The notes beneath the pieces are model-generated. The model was given only the letters and a program-made list of their open reading frames with translations. It was not told the DNA's origin and ran no database searches. From Caulobacter sp. 602-1 (lineage in GTDB: Bacteria; Pseudomonadota; Alphaproteobacteria; Caulobacterales; Caulobacteraceae): a stretch of 64,000 bases of DNA. Shown here piece after piece: positions 1 through 7,486 of the stretch. Position 1 is the first letter of the stretch. Every line of letters begins with the position of its first letter. The stretch spans positions 62,001 through 126,000 of the forward strand of contig NZ_RRYI01000002.1 of assembly GCF_003931565.1 (NCBI RefSeq), in the 5' to 3' direction. Both the position numbers and the translations under genes were made by a program.

Positions 1-440
1 GCCACCGCCCCGGCCGCCACGCGCGCCGCCGTCTCGCGCGCCGAGCTGCGGCCGCCGCCGCGATAGTCGCGCACGCCGTACTTGGCGAAATAGGGATAGT
101 CCGCATGGCCAGGGCGGAAGGCCTGGGCGATCTCGCCATAGTCTTTGGACCGCTGGTCGGTGTTCTCGATCATCAGGCTGATCGGCGTGCCGGTGGTCCG
201 CTGGCCGTTGGTGCGTTCGTCCTCGAACACGCCCGACAGGATGCGCACCGCGTCCGGTTCCTGGCGCTGGGTGACGAACTTGCCGTTGCCCGGTCGGCGC
301 TTGTCGAGGAACCCCTGGATCATCTCGGCCGTCAGGGCGATGCCCGGCGGCACGCCGTCGACGACGCAGCCGAGCGCCGGGCCGTGGCTTTCGCCCCAGG
401 TGGTGACGCGGAACAGGTGACCGAAGGTGTTGTGCGACAT
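1..440 (-). CDS. aroC: Chorismate synthase, N-terminal part (cut by window edge)
   Basis: Reading leftwards from an ATG at 440 the protein begins [20 protein letters not shown] and continues with [13 protein letters not shown], then a [16 protein letters not shown] stretch. These are the signature N-terminal blocks of chorismate synthase, the FMN-dependent enzyme that converts 5-enolpyruvylshikimate 3-phosphate to chorismate in the last common step of aromatic amino acid synthesis. The His of GESHG is one of the two conserved catalytic histidines of the family. About 146 of the usual 360 or so residues are visible; the rest lies left of base 1. The reading frame is open to the edge. It is transcribed away from the orphan gene at 643, with a 200-base gap between them. 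Confidence 0.96.
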   Translation of the reverse strand, partial: MSHNTFGHLFRVTTWGESHGPALGCVVDGVPPGIALTAEMIQGFLDKRRPGNGKFVTQRQEPDAVRILSGVFEDERTNGQRTTGTPISLMIENTDQRSKDYGEIAQAFRPGHADYPYFAKYGVRDYRGGGRSSARETAARVAAGAV

Positions 441-642
441 GGGGCGGCTTCTAGCGGAAACGGACGGTCCGGGCAAAGCCGCCAGGCGTGACGCTCAAGC
501 TCGAATGCTCGTTTGAATAGAATTGAAATGAAAAGAACTTATAGATTGTATTTCGGCGGGTGGTTGGTACCTTGGCGCTCGGCGTCGCCCCCCAGAAACC
601 GGGACGCGCCGATCGCTCACGAAAAACCGATGGGAGAAGGAA
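441..642. promoter_or_regulatory. Divergent intergenic region with AT-rich patch
   Basis: This gap separates the leftward aroC start from the rightward gene at 643. Bases about 500-555 are strikingly AT-rich for this genome (runs such as TTGAATAGAATTGAAATG and AACTTATAGATTGTATTT) and are the likely promoter area of the 643 gene. I cannot assign a convincing -35/-10 pair with normal spacing. A strong ribosome-binding site (GGGAGAAGGAA) lies directly before the ATG at 643. Confidence 0.45.
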
Positions 643-1098
643 ATGACCAGTGGTGTGGCGAACTTTGCGGGTGACTGCGGCGAGTGCTCCGACCGGGGCA
701 AGTATCACACGGCGACCTGTCCCGGCGGCATGCAGGTGGGGCAGTCGGCGACGGTGAACGGCAGCTCGCCGCAGAACTGCGTCGTGGCCAACGACAAGGG
801 TACGGTGTTCGGGATCGAGCTCCTGTCGAACGCCGGCTTCTACAGCTACCAGGTTCGCGTCGACGCCCAGGGGCCCAGCGGCGCCTTCAGCGGTTCGATG
901 TACCTGGCCTTCGAGGACGAGACGCACGACGTCTACTATCTGAGCATCTACTCCTCGCGGCGTGAGTCCCACACCGTGTCGTTCAACAGCAGCTCGCCCA
1001 ACATCATCGCGATCTACTGGAGCGACTACGATTTCACCGTGAAGACCGGTGACGCCGCGCGCGCCAAGGCCGACTTCAAGGTCCTGAGCCCGGCCTGA
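643..1098 (+). CDS. Orphan protein of unknown function with four cysteines
   Basis: A 151-residue protein that I do not recognise. The ATG has a strong ribosome-binding site, GGGAGAAGGAA, 5-10 bases upstream, which supports both the start and real expression. There is no hydrophobic signal peptide or membrane segment. Four cysteines lie in the first 46 residues (CGEC, then ATCPGG, then QNCVV), suggesting disulphides or a metal site. The remainder is rich in Ser, Tyr, Phe and Asp in alternating patterns, such as GAFSGSMYLAFEDE and NIIAIYWSDYDFTVK, that look like beta strands of a sandwich fold. The composition is more polar and lower in Ala than that of its neighbours. It stands alone between aroC and the M56 operon and ends at a strong hairpin. 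Function unknown; a small binding or beta-sandwich domain is only a guess. Confidence 0.75.
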   Translation: MTSGVANFAGDCGECSDRGKYHTATCPGGMQVGQSATVNGSSPQNCVVANDKGTVFGIELLSNAGFYSYQVRVDAQGPSGAFSGSMYLAFEDETHDVYYLSIYSSRRESHTVSFNSSSPNIIAIYWSDYDFTVKTGDAARAKADFKVLSPA

Positions 1099-1112
1099 CA
1101 CGGCTCGGCGCC

Positions 1113-1139
1113 GGCGGCGGGGGCGCGACCTCCGCCGCC
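1113..1139. terminator. GC-rich hairpin between convergent genes
   Basis: GGCGGCGGGGG at 1113-1123 pairs with CCTCCGCCGCC at 1129-1139 (one G-T/A-C type mismatch) around a 5-base loop. It lies between the stop of the rightward gene at 643 and the stop of the leftward M56 gene, so it could end transcription from both sides. No U-tract follows, so it is terminator-like rather than a canonical intrinsic terminator. Confidence 0.5.
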
Positions 1140-1160
1140 TAGCCGCGCGCCTTCGCGATG

Positions 1161-2504
1161 CTAGAGGCCGGGCTTGAGGAAGACGTTCAGGGTCACGCGC
1201 GGCTTGCCTTCGGCCGCGTGGTTGACGACGTCCAGCCGCTCGATCGCCCCGTCGGGCAGGGTGGTGGGATCGAAGCCGGCCGGCGGGGTGTCGCCGTTCA
1301 GCAGCACCGTCGTCTCGGGCGCCTTGAGCCGGCCGCGGACCTGGACGTGGCCGTGATAGGTCGAGACCTGACCGTCCGGAACCTTCAGCCTGCCCTTGAC
1401 GATCTCGGCATTGCTGACGCGGACCATGTCGGAACGGATCTCGACATACTGGCCGCTGCCGTTGTCGCTGATGACGGTCCGGCTGCCGCGCTGGTTCTCG
1501 CCTTGCTGGGCCAGGGCGATCGAGCCGCCGGCGATCAAGGCCAAGGCGAGCAGGCTGGCCAGGCCCAGCAGGGCGCGGCGGGTGAAGCTGGCGGGGTCCT
1601 GGGGATGGGTGATGGCTCGCAGGCGCATGGCGGTCGGCTTTCGTCCTTTGCCGGTGAAGGCGGGATGCAGGGCGGGGGCGGCGCGGCCGCGCAACACCGC
1701 GATCAGGGCCTCGGCATAGCCGTGGCGGTCGGCGGGGCTGGCGCCGTCCAGGGCCAGGGCGTCGCTCAGCTCCTCGCGGGTGGCGGCGGCGCGAGCGCGG
1801 ATGGCGGCGAACGGCGGGACCATCCAGAACAGCCCGCCCAGCAGGTGCTCGGCCAGCAGCCGCCAGTTGTCGCCACGCTTCAGATGCGCCAGCTCGTGGG
1901 CGCAGATCGGCACGAGGCGGTGGACATCCAGCCGTTCGACCAGCTCGGCGGGCAGCAGGATGACCGGTGTCGTCAGGCCGGCCAGCAGGGGCTGGTCGAT
2001 CACGTCGCTGACCTTCACCTCGGGCCGGCCGGTGTCCAGCCGGCGGGCGGCGGCGCGGACGGCAAGGGCCAGCTCCTGTGAGACGGGACGGGCGTCGCGG
2101 ACGATGCGCTCGAGCTTGGCGCGACCGGCGATCTGGCGGGCGCCCGCGACGGCCAGGCCGCCCAGCGCGCCCAGGATCAGCACTGTGCCCAGCATCTCGC
2201 CGGTATTGACCGCCGGCAGGGCGCGAGTCGACAGGTCATGGACCACGGCGCCGGCGGTGGCTGCGGCGCGGGTGGTCATGGCGACCTGATAGACCGGATC
2301 GGTGGTCTCCCGGGGCAGGGCCGAGACGCCGACCATCAGGGCCAGCACCGTCGGCGGCAGGGCCACCGCCCGGTTCCAGGCCTTGACCCGGGTCAGGGGA
2401 TCGCCGGTCAGCCGGTCGGCGGCCTTGCCGAGCACCCAGCCCAGTCCGCTGGCCGGCCAGGCGGCGGCCAGGCCGAGGGCGGCGGAGGCGAAGAGCGCGT
2501 TCAT
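1161..2504 (-). CDS. M56 family (BlaR1-like) membrane metallopeptidase, shorter paralogue
   Basis: A 447-residue membrane protein with the BlaR1/MecR1 architecture but no penicillin-binding sensor domain. N-terminal hydrophobic helices lie at about residues 3-28, 45-62 and 103-122. A zinc-metallopeptidase HELAH motif follows at 203-207 in the context CAHELAHLKRGDNW, then a hydrophobic stretch after it (LGGLFWMVPPFAAI). A further TM helix at about 308-327 (LLGLASLLALALIAGGSIAL) leads into a roughly 110-residue C-terminal domain ending in KPRVTLNVFLKPGL. The C-terminal domain resembles that of the neighbouring paralogue (VRGRL, VLLNG, IERLDVVN), so the two probably arose by tandem duplication. 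It is the last gene of the BlaI-M56-M56 operon, 24 bases after the previous stop. Expected role, by family: signal-dependent proteolysis that inactivates the BlaI repressor. Confidence 0.88.
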   Translation of the reverse strand: MNALFASAALGLAAAWPASGLGWVLGKAADRLTGDPLTRVKAWNRAVALPPTVLALMVGVSALPRETTDPVYQVAMTTRAAATAGAVVHDLSTRALPAVNTGEMLGTVLILGALGGLAVAGARQIAGRAKLERIVRDARPVSQELALAVRAAARRLDTGRPEVKVSDVIDQPLLAGLTTPVILLPAELVERLDVHRLVPICAHELAHLKRGDNWRLLAEHLLGGLFWMVPPFAAIRARAAATREELSDALALDGASPADRHGYAEALIAVLRGRAAPALHPAFTGKGRKPTAMRLRAITHPQDPASFTRRALLGLASLLALALIAGGSIALAQQGENQRGSRTVISDNGSGQYVEIRSDMVRVSNAEIVKGRLKVPDGQVSTYHGHVQVRGRLKAPETTVLLNGDTPPAGFDPTTLPDGAIERLDVVNHAAEGKPRVTLNVFLKPGL

Positions 2505-2528
2505 GGGATCACTCCACGAGCTCGAGAT

Positions 2529-4196
2529 CTATTTCAGCGGGTCGTTCAGAACGACGTTGACGGTCGGATTGCCGGACTTGGCGTTGGTCACTTCCACGCG
2601 CTGGATGACCCCCACCCGCAGGTCGGCGGGCTGGAACCAGGGTGAGGCTATCGCGCCGTTGACCTTCACGACCACGTTCACCGGGTCCAGCCGGCCCCGC
2701 ACCTCGACGTCGCCGATGAAGACCACCTTGTCTTCCTTGAGCGAGGTCTCCTGGCTGTCGGCCCGGACCTCGATCCCGGTCAGCTTCGACTTGGGGCGAG
2801 GATTGGGCTGGGGATTGGGTTGTGGGTTCGGGTGTGGGTCGGGATGGGGATCGGGTCGCGGGTTCGGGTTGGGTCCCGCGCGCACCCGCGTCGGCGTCAT
2901 CGGCGCGAGCGCGGGCAAGGGCGAGGACGCTTCGGCCGCCGCCGCGGGAGCCGTCGGGGTCTGGGGCGGCAGAGCGGGTCCGGCCGCGACGGCGTCCCGG
3001 GCGGGAGCGGCTTCGGCCGCCGCCGGTGCAGCGGGGGCCGGGGCGGCGTCCAGGGCCGCCGCCGCTTCCACCGCTGGCGCGGCGTCCTCGGCGGCGATGG
3101 CCGCCACGGCCTCCGCGGCCGCGACCGTCTCGGGCGAGGGCGGCGGCGCCAGGCGGCGAGCCTGGGCGGCCAGGGCCAGCGAGCCGGCGCCGGTGGCGGC
3201 CGCGAGCGCGACGCCCAGCGCCAGCGTCAGGCCGACCCGCAAGCTCGAGGCGCGGCCTCGCGGCTGCAGGATCGCCGAGAGGCGCAGGGCGGCCAGATCG
3301 CGGTCGCGACCGGTGAAGGCCGACTCGAAGGCCAGTCGCGGCGAGGGCTGGGCGTTCATCCTCAGGGCCTCCACCAGCACGCGGGCGTAGTCGCGGCGGG
3401 CTTCCGGCGCGGCGCCGTCCAGGGCGGTCAGGTCGCAGACGGCTTCGCGCGCGGCCAGCATCCGGCCGCGCAGGGCCTTGACCGGCGGGACCAGCCAGAA
3501 CAGGCCCGCCAGGGCTTCCTCGGCCGGGATCCTCCAGTTGTCGCCGCGACGCAGGTGCGCCAGCTCATGGCCGCAGACCAGCTCCAGCCGGCGGGTGTCG
3601 GCGCTTTGCGCCAGCGCCTTGGGCAGCAGGATCACCGGGCGGCGGGCGCCGGCCAGCAGCGGTTCGGAGACGGCGTCGCTGATCCGCACGCGCGGTGCGC
3701 TGACCCGCAGGCGGGCGGCGCGCAGGCGGACGGCCTCGACCAGGGCGAAGTCCTGGCACGGTTCGGCGGTCGCGCGGACCTTGGCCAGGCGACGGTGACC
3801 CCGCGTCCAGCGCCAGCCGCGCGTCAGCAGGCCGGCGGCCGAGAGGCCGACCAGGCTCCAGGCCAGGCCATTGGTCAGGGCGGGGGAGGGAGCCCACGAC
3901 GGGGGGGCGGATGTCGGCTCGGTCGGGGCGATCGTCTCGACCACGGCCATGCGGACCGGTCCCGGAGCGCCCGAGGCGGCCGGCGCGGCCTTCTCGATCG
4001 ACGCCGGGGCGAAGGTCAGGGCGATGGTCGCGGCCAGGGCGCCGGCGGGCAGCGCGTAGGCCAGGCTCCAGGCGGCGGCGCGCGGGCGCGGATCTTCGGT
4101 CAGGCGCTCGACCACGCGGCCCAGGCCAAAGCCCAGGGCGCCGACGGGCCAGGCGGCGATCAGCCCCAGGGCGGTGGAGGTCAGCAGCGGATGCAT
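2529..4196 (-). CDS. M56 family (BlaR1-like) membrane metallopeptidase with Pro-rich linker
   Basis: About 555 residues. Hydrophobic segments lie near the N-terminus and around 110-125, the M56 zinc motif HELAH is at about 210-214 (VCGHELAHLRRGDNW), and a further hydrophobic segment at about 325-345 is followed by an Ala/Pro-rich region. Then comes a run of X-Pro dipeptides at about 439-471 (GPNPNPRPDPHPDPHPNPQP and on), and a C-terminal domain (EVRGRL...VKVNG...NPTVNVVLNDPLK) matching the paralogue downstream. The X-Pro run resembles the periplasm-spanning linker of TonB and would hold the terminal domain away from the membrane. The start is taken at ATG 4196, whose first base is the last base of the BlaI stop (TGATG overlap); a GTG at 4199 is the alternative. 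Coupled translation with blaI is likely. Confidence 0.88.
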   Translation of the reverse strand: MHPLLTSTALGLIAAWPVGALGFGLGRVVERLTEDPRPRAAAWSLAYALPAGALAATIALTFAPASIEKAAPAASGAPGPVRMAVVETIAPTEPTSAPPSWAPSPALTNGLAWSLVGLSAAGLLTRGWRWTRGHRRLAKVRATAEPCQDFALVEAVRLRAARLRVSAPRVRISDAVSEPLLAGARRPVILLPKALAQSADTRRLELVCGHELAHLRRGDNWRIPAEEALAGLFWLVPPVKALRGRMLAAREAVCDLTALDGAAPEARRDYARVLVEALRMNAQPSPRLAFESAFTGRDRDLAALRLSAILQPRGRASSLRVGLTLALGVALAAATGAGSLALAAQARRLAPPPSPETVAAAEAVAAIAAEDAAPAVEAAAALDAAPAPAAPAAAEAAPARDAVAAGPALPPQTPTAPAAAAEASSPLPALAPMTPTRVRAGPNPNPRPDPHPDPHPNPQPNPQPNPRPKSKLTGIEVRADSQETSLKEDKVVFIGDVEVRGRLDPVNVVVKVNGAIASPWFQPADLRVGVIQRVEVTNAKSGNPTVNVVLNDPLK

Positions 4197-4579
4197 CACT
4201 TCTCCTCTCCAGTGGCCTTGGACCCGGCGGTGTTGAGCAGGGCTTCCAGTTCCTCGATCTCGGTCTCGGACAGGATCTGGCTGCCGGCGAAGGCCGAGGC
4301 GGGCAGGCGGCCGTCGATCTCCAGCAGGCCCCGCAGGCGGTTCAGCACGCCGCCGATCACGTCGACCTTGGCCGTCCGGGCCTCATAGACCGCCAGGCCG
4401 TGCACCGAGCGGCGGACCAGCAGGCCCTTGGCCACCATCCGCTCCAGCACGGTGCGGGTGGTCGAGGCGCTCCAGCCCAGCTCGGGCTCGATCAGGCCTT
4501 GAGCCTCGCGGGCGCTCATGGCGCCGCCGCGCCAGAAGGCCTTCAGCACTTCCAGTTCCAGGTCGGAGGGTTCGGTCAT
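4196..4579 (-). CDS. BlaI/MecI/CopY family transcriptional repressor
   Basis: A 127-residue protein of the size and layout of BlaI/MecI: a winged-helix DNA-binding half (LELEVLKAFWRGGAMSAREA, then WSASTTRTVLERMVAKGLL) and a helical C-terminal dimerisation half (ETEIEELEALL). Family members repress their own operon and are cleaved when the cognate M56 sensor is activated. It is the first gene of the operon and overlaps the M56 start by one base. No beta-lactamase gene lies beside it in the window; the serine hydrolase at 7487-8929 is several genes away. The target may therefore be the operon itself plus the divergent gene at 4721. Candidate operators with TGTCAC/GTGACA and TACAAATGTC lie just upstream. 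Confidence 0.92.
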   Translation of the reverse strand: MTEPSDLELEVLKAFWRGGAMSAREAQGLIEPELGWSASTTRTVLERMVAKGLLVRRSVHGLAVYEARTAKVDVIGGVLNRLRGLLEIDGRLPASAFAGSQILSETEIEELEALLNTAGSKATGEEK

Positions 4580-4598
4580 GGGGCGTGGACCTCAGTGA

Positions 4599-4674
4599 TG
4601 TCACGGGTACGCTACAAATGTCACGAGCTCGCGTCAAGCGTGGTGATCGACGTTCTCTAGTGACAGGCGTGACA
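4599..4674. promoter_or_regulatory. Candidate BlaI operator region
   Basis: The gap between blaI and the divergent gene holds two TGTCAC words (4599-4604 and 4619-4624) and two inverted copies, GTGACA (4660-4665 and 4669-4674). One of them is part of CTACAAATGTCAC (4612-4624), which resembles the TACAnnTGTA core bound by BlaI/MecI repressors. The assignment is by motif and position only. Confidence 0.45.
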
Positions 4675-4720
4675 GCTTAGTTTACGTGTGTACATCTAAA
4701 TTACGTGCGTGAGTTCAGGC

Positions 4721-5203
4721 ATGGCGAGCGACCAAGTCCGCATTGTCAAAGTACCGCTCGAGGGGCGGGCGCCCAGCCGCTGGCGCTGGGTGGCGGTCGC
4801 TCTCGGTTTCGCGGTCCTGATCGGCTTGGGCTTCGCGATCATGGCGCGCCATGACAGCGCGGTTCAGGTCCAGCGGGACGCCTTCTGGCGCGTCGAGGGC
4901 CCGCCCTGCGCGCCGCTGGAGCCCCTGACCTTCCGCAGCCTTCGCAGGCTGCCGCAGGCCACGCCCTATGACGACGTGTTGTTCCGGCGCCTGGGCGGGA
5001 CGATGACCTGCACGCATCTGATCGACCGGACGGGCGGCGCGGCGGAGCGCTATCCGGTCTGCAAGTTCACCGCGCCCGACTATCTGGTCGTGTCGGTCGG
5101 AGGCCGTGACCGGTTCTTCGACCTGACCGGCGGTCACGCGGCCGCCGTCGAGGTGCGCGGCGGCCAGGTGCGTTGCGCGGTCATCCCGCCGTTCCGGATG
5201 TAG
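4721..5203 (+). CDS. Single-pass membrane protein of unknown function
   Basis: About 160 residues. A short basic N-terminus (IVKVPLEGRAPSRWRW) is followed by one TM helix (VAVALGFAVLIGLGFAIMA) and a periplasmic-facing domain of about 110 residues with four cysteines (GPPCAPLEP, TMTCTHL, PVCKFTA, VRCAVIP). The positive-inside rule puts the C-terminal domain outside the cytoplasm, where disulphides could form. I took ATG 4721; an in-frame GTG at 4709 is possible, and neither has a clear Shine-Dalgarno. It is divergent from blaI across the candidate operator region, so it may share BlaI control. I do not recognise the family. Confidence 0.75.
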   Translation: MASDQVRIVKVPLEGRAPSRWRWVAVALGFAVLIGLGFAIMARHDSAVQVQRDAFWRVEGPPCAPLEPLTFRSLRRLPQATPYDDVLFRRLGGTMTCTHLIDRTGGAAERYPVCKFTAPDYLVVSVGGRDRFFDLTGGHAAAVEVRGGQVRCAVIPPFRM

Positions 5204-5230
5204 TCGCCCGCTTGCGCGTTCCGCATTCTC

Positions 5231-5254
5231 ATAGCAAGCTATATAGCGTGCTAT
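5231..5254. promoter_or_regulatory. Tandem palindromes, probable MarR operator
   Basis: Two adjacent perfect copies of the 12-base palindrome ATAGCnnGCTAT lie at 5231-5242 (inner AA) and 5243-5254 (inner GT), 18 bases before the start of the marR-GNAT gene. MarR-family dimers usually bind palindromes of this type, and location at their own promoter is typical of autoregulation. Confidence 0.7.
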
Positions 5255-5271
5255 GAGTCTGGAGGCGCGCG

Positions 5272-6234
5272 ATGGAAGTCGATCTGCTGGCGGGGTTTGG
5301 CGTGGGATTCCTAGGCAGCCGCCTCAAGCGCCTGGCCGAGCGGATGCAGGCCGACGCGGCCGAGGTGGCGCGGTCCTTGGACCTGCCGGTGCAGCCGGCC
5401 CAGATGTCGCTGCTGATGACTATCCGCCTGCATGGCCCGATCGCCGTGGGCGAACTGGCCCAGCGCCTGCGACTGGCCCAGCCGACCGTCACCCGCGCCC
5501 TCGGAACCCTTGAGCGCGACGGCTTCGTCGAGGCCCGCCGCACGCCCGGCGACGGTCGCTCCAAGCGCCTGGCGCTGACGAAGGCGGGGGAGGCGCTGAT
5601 GGTCCGGGTGCAGACCGAGCTCCTGCCGCGTATCGAGCCTGCCGCCGCCGAGCTGGTCGAGGGGCTTTCCGGCGACTTCATGCAGGGCCTGGCCAAGGTC
5701 GAGGCGCGACTGGACGAAGCCTCGCTGCTGACGCGGATACAGACCGCTGGCGCGCCGTCCCTGTGGGCGCGCGACTTCTCCGACGACCTCGCCGAGGCCT
5801 TCTATCGGATCAACGCCGAATGGATTCAGGACATGTTCGTCCTGGAGGACAACGACATCGCCCTGCTGTCGCGGCCGCGCGAACTGATCCTCGACAAGGG
5901 CGGGGTGGTGCTGTTCGCGCAGACGGCCGAACTGGGCGTGGTCGGGACCTGCGCCCTGATGGTCTCGAAGGACGGCTGGGTGGAGCTGACCAAGATGGGC
6001 GTCCTGGCCAGCGCCCGGGGGCTGAAGGTCGGCGAGTTCCTGCTGGCCAAGACCCTGGAGCGCGCCGCCAGCCTGGGCATGGACAAGGTCTATCTGCTGA
6101 CCAACCGCAAGTGCGGGCCGGCCATCCACCTCTACGAAAAGCTGGGCTTCGTCCACGACGCCGAGATCATGGCGATGTTCGGGGCGCGCTACGAGCGCTG
6201 CGACGTGGCCATGTCGTACCGCCCGCGTGGTTAG
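5272..6234 (+). CDS. MarR-type regulator fused to a GNAT acetyltransferase
   Basis: A 320-residue two-domain protein. Residues about 1-150 form a MarR winged-helix domain (GPIAVGELAQRLRLAQPTVT, then TLERDGFVEARRTPGDGRSK, the recognition helix and wing). Residues about 160-320 form a GNAT N-acetyltransferase domain ending in the acetyl-CoA-binding region (GLKVGEFLLAKTLERAASLG) and the typical CGPAIHLYEKLGFVHD motif. Such fusions are known but their substrates are mostly undefined. The ATG at 5272 has GGAG ten bases upstream, and the tandem palindromes lie just before it. Its stop overlaps the stop of the convergent acyltransferase by 4 bases. I infer a regulator whose acetyltransferase half acts on a small molecule or protein, perhaps the inducer itself. 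Confidence 0.9.
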   Translation: MEVDLLAGFGVGFLGSRLKRLAERMQADAAEVARSLDLPVQPAQMSLLMTIRLHGPIAVGELAQRLRLAQPTVTRALGTLERDGFVEARRTPGDGRSKRLALTKAGEALMVRVQTELLPRIEPAAAELVEGLSGDFMQGLAKVEARLDEASLLTRIQTAGAPSLWARDFSDDLAEAFYRINAEWIQDMFVLEDNDIALLSRPRELILDKGGVVLFAQTAELGVVGTCALMVSKDGWVELTKMGVLASARGLKVGEFLLAKTLERAASLGMDKVYLLTNRKCGPAIHLYEKLGFVHDAEIMAMFGARYERCDVAMSYRPRG

Positions 6235-7376
6235 GCCTTGGCGAGGACCTTGCGGGCCAGCCAGCGCCGGACCGGTTCGTCATAGAGCTTGAGGCAGGCC
6301 CAGGCGATCGCCACCGCCAGCACGAACACCCCGGCCCCGACCAGCGCGCCCTGGGCCGGCCCGACCTTCCTGTCCACGACCCAGCCCGTGTAGATGTAGA
6401 TCAACGGATAGTGGGTGATGTAGAGCGGATAGGAGAGGTCGCCGAAGAAGCGGGCGATCCGCACGCTGGGCCCGTCCGCGTTCTTCTCGCCCGCGCCGAT
6501 GGCGACGATCAGCGGGAACAGCAGGATGATGCAGGCGGCTTCATAGAGGCCGTTCACCCAGCGAAGTTCGCCCACGCCGAAGCGCGGCAGCGACAGGCCC
6601 GCGACCAGCAGCAGGCTGCAGACGGCGAAGGCGTTGGGAACCTTGATCCGCTTGCCCAGGCGCATTAGCAGCACGCCGGCGAAGAACGGGAACATCACCC
6701 GCGTCAGGCCGATCTGGACGCCGCTCCTGTCCAAAGCCCAGCCGCCGATCACGTCGCCGCGCGGCCCCAGGACCAGCAGGCCGATCAGCGCCAGCGCCGA
6801 CGCCGCGACCAGCGCGCCCAGCCAGCGGTTCGACAACTTCCGCAGGCCCACGGCGTAGAGGATGTTGGCGATGTACTCGTAGAACAGCGACCACTGCGGT
6901 CCGTTCAGCGGATAGATCTCGCCCCAGCCGCGCGGCTCGGCCGCCGGGGTCATCGGGATCATCACGAAGCTCAGCAGCACCATCAGCAGCACCTGCCCGG
7001 CGGTGACGGTCGCCAGCTTGGGGAACAGCGACCAATGCTGGAGGCCCAGCAGGGCCGCGCCGATCAGCGCGCCGACGATGATCATCGGCTGCAGGCGCAC
7101 CAGGCGGCGCTTGTAGAATTGCCAGACGCTCATGCCGCCCCAGCGGTCGTCATAGGCGTAGGCGACCACGAAGCCCGACAGCAGGAAGAAGAAGTCCACC
7201 GCCAGATAGCCGTGATTGATGATCTGCCGTTCCGGGTCGCCGCCGGCATGGGCCTCGAACAGGTGGAACAGCACCACCATCAAGGCGGCGACGCCCCGCA
7301 GTCCATCGAGGATGACGTAGTGGCTCTTGGCGGGCGCGGTGGCGTCGGTCGAGGTCGCGGCGGCGTCGGAACTCAT
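6231..7376 (-). CDS. Membrane acyltransferase (acyltransferase 3, OafA/YrhL-like)
   Basis: A 381-residue polytopic membrane protein with about ten hydrophobic helices. The N-terminal motif YVILDGLRGVAALMVVLFHL contains the R-G-x-A-x3-V-x3-H pattern typical of acyltransferase-3 proteins, where the His is essential. DFFFLLSGFVVAYAYDDRW is the second conserved block. These enzymes move acyl groups to exported polysaccharides, peptidoglycan or lipids. The substrate cannot be told from the sequence, and there is no glycan cluster beside it. It is transcribed leftwards; a perfect 23-base palindrome sits about 80 bases upstream of the ATG. Confidence 0.88.
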   Translation of the reverse strand: MSSDAAATSTDATAPAKSHYVILDGLRGVAALMVVLFHLFEAHAGGDPERQIINHGYLAVDFFFLLSGFVVAYAYDDRWGGMSVWQFYKRRLVRLQPMIIVGALIGAALLGLQHWSLFPKLATVTAGQVLLMVLLSFVMIPMTPAAEPRGWGEIYPLNGPQWSLFYEYIANILYAVGLRKLSNRWLGALVAASALALIGLLVLGPRGDVIGGWALDRSGVQIGLTRVMFPFFAGVLLMRLGKRIKVPNAFAVCSLLLVAGLSLPRFGVGELRWVNGLYEAACIILLFPLIVAIGAGEKNADGPSVRIARFFGDLSYPLYITHYPLIYIYTGWVVDRKVGPAQGALVGAGVFVLAVAIAWACLKLYDEPVRRWLARKVLAKA

Positions 7377-7458
7377 GCGCGATCAGGGCCTCCCCGCCCC
7401 TTTTCAGTATTGGGCGGGAGGCTTGCTGTATTCGTTGGCGGACGACAAGGGGGTTTCC

Positions 7459-7481
7459 GAATTTGTCCCTAGGACAAATTC
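7459..7481. promoter_or_regulatory. Perfect 23-base palindrome between two leftward genes
   Basis: GAATTTGTCC (7459-7468) and GGACAAATTC (7472-7481) are exact inverted repeats around CTA. The element lies 5 bases beyond the stop of the serine hydrolase and 83 bases upstream of the acyltransferase start. It could be an operator for the acyltransferase or the stem of a transcript-end hairpin for the hydrolase. No U-run follows, so I favour a protein-binding site. Confidence 0.55.
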
Positions 7482-7486
7482 AAGGA

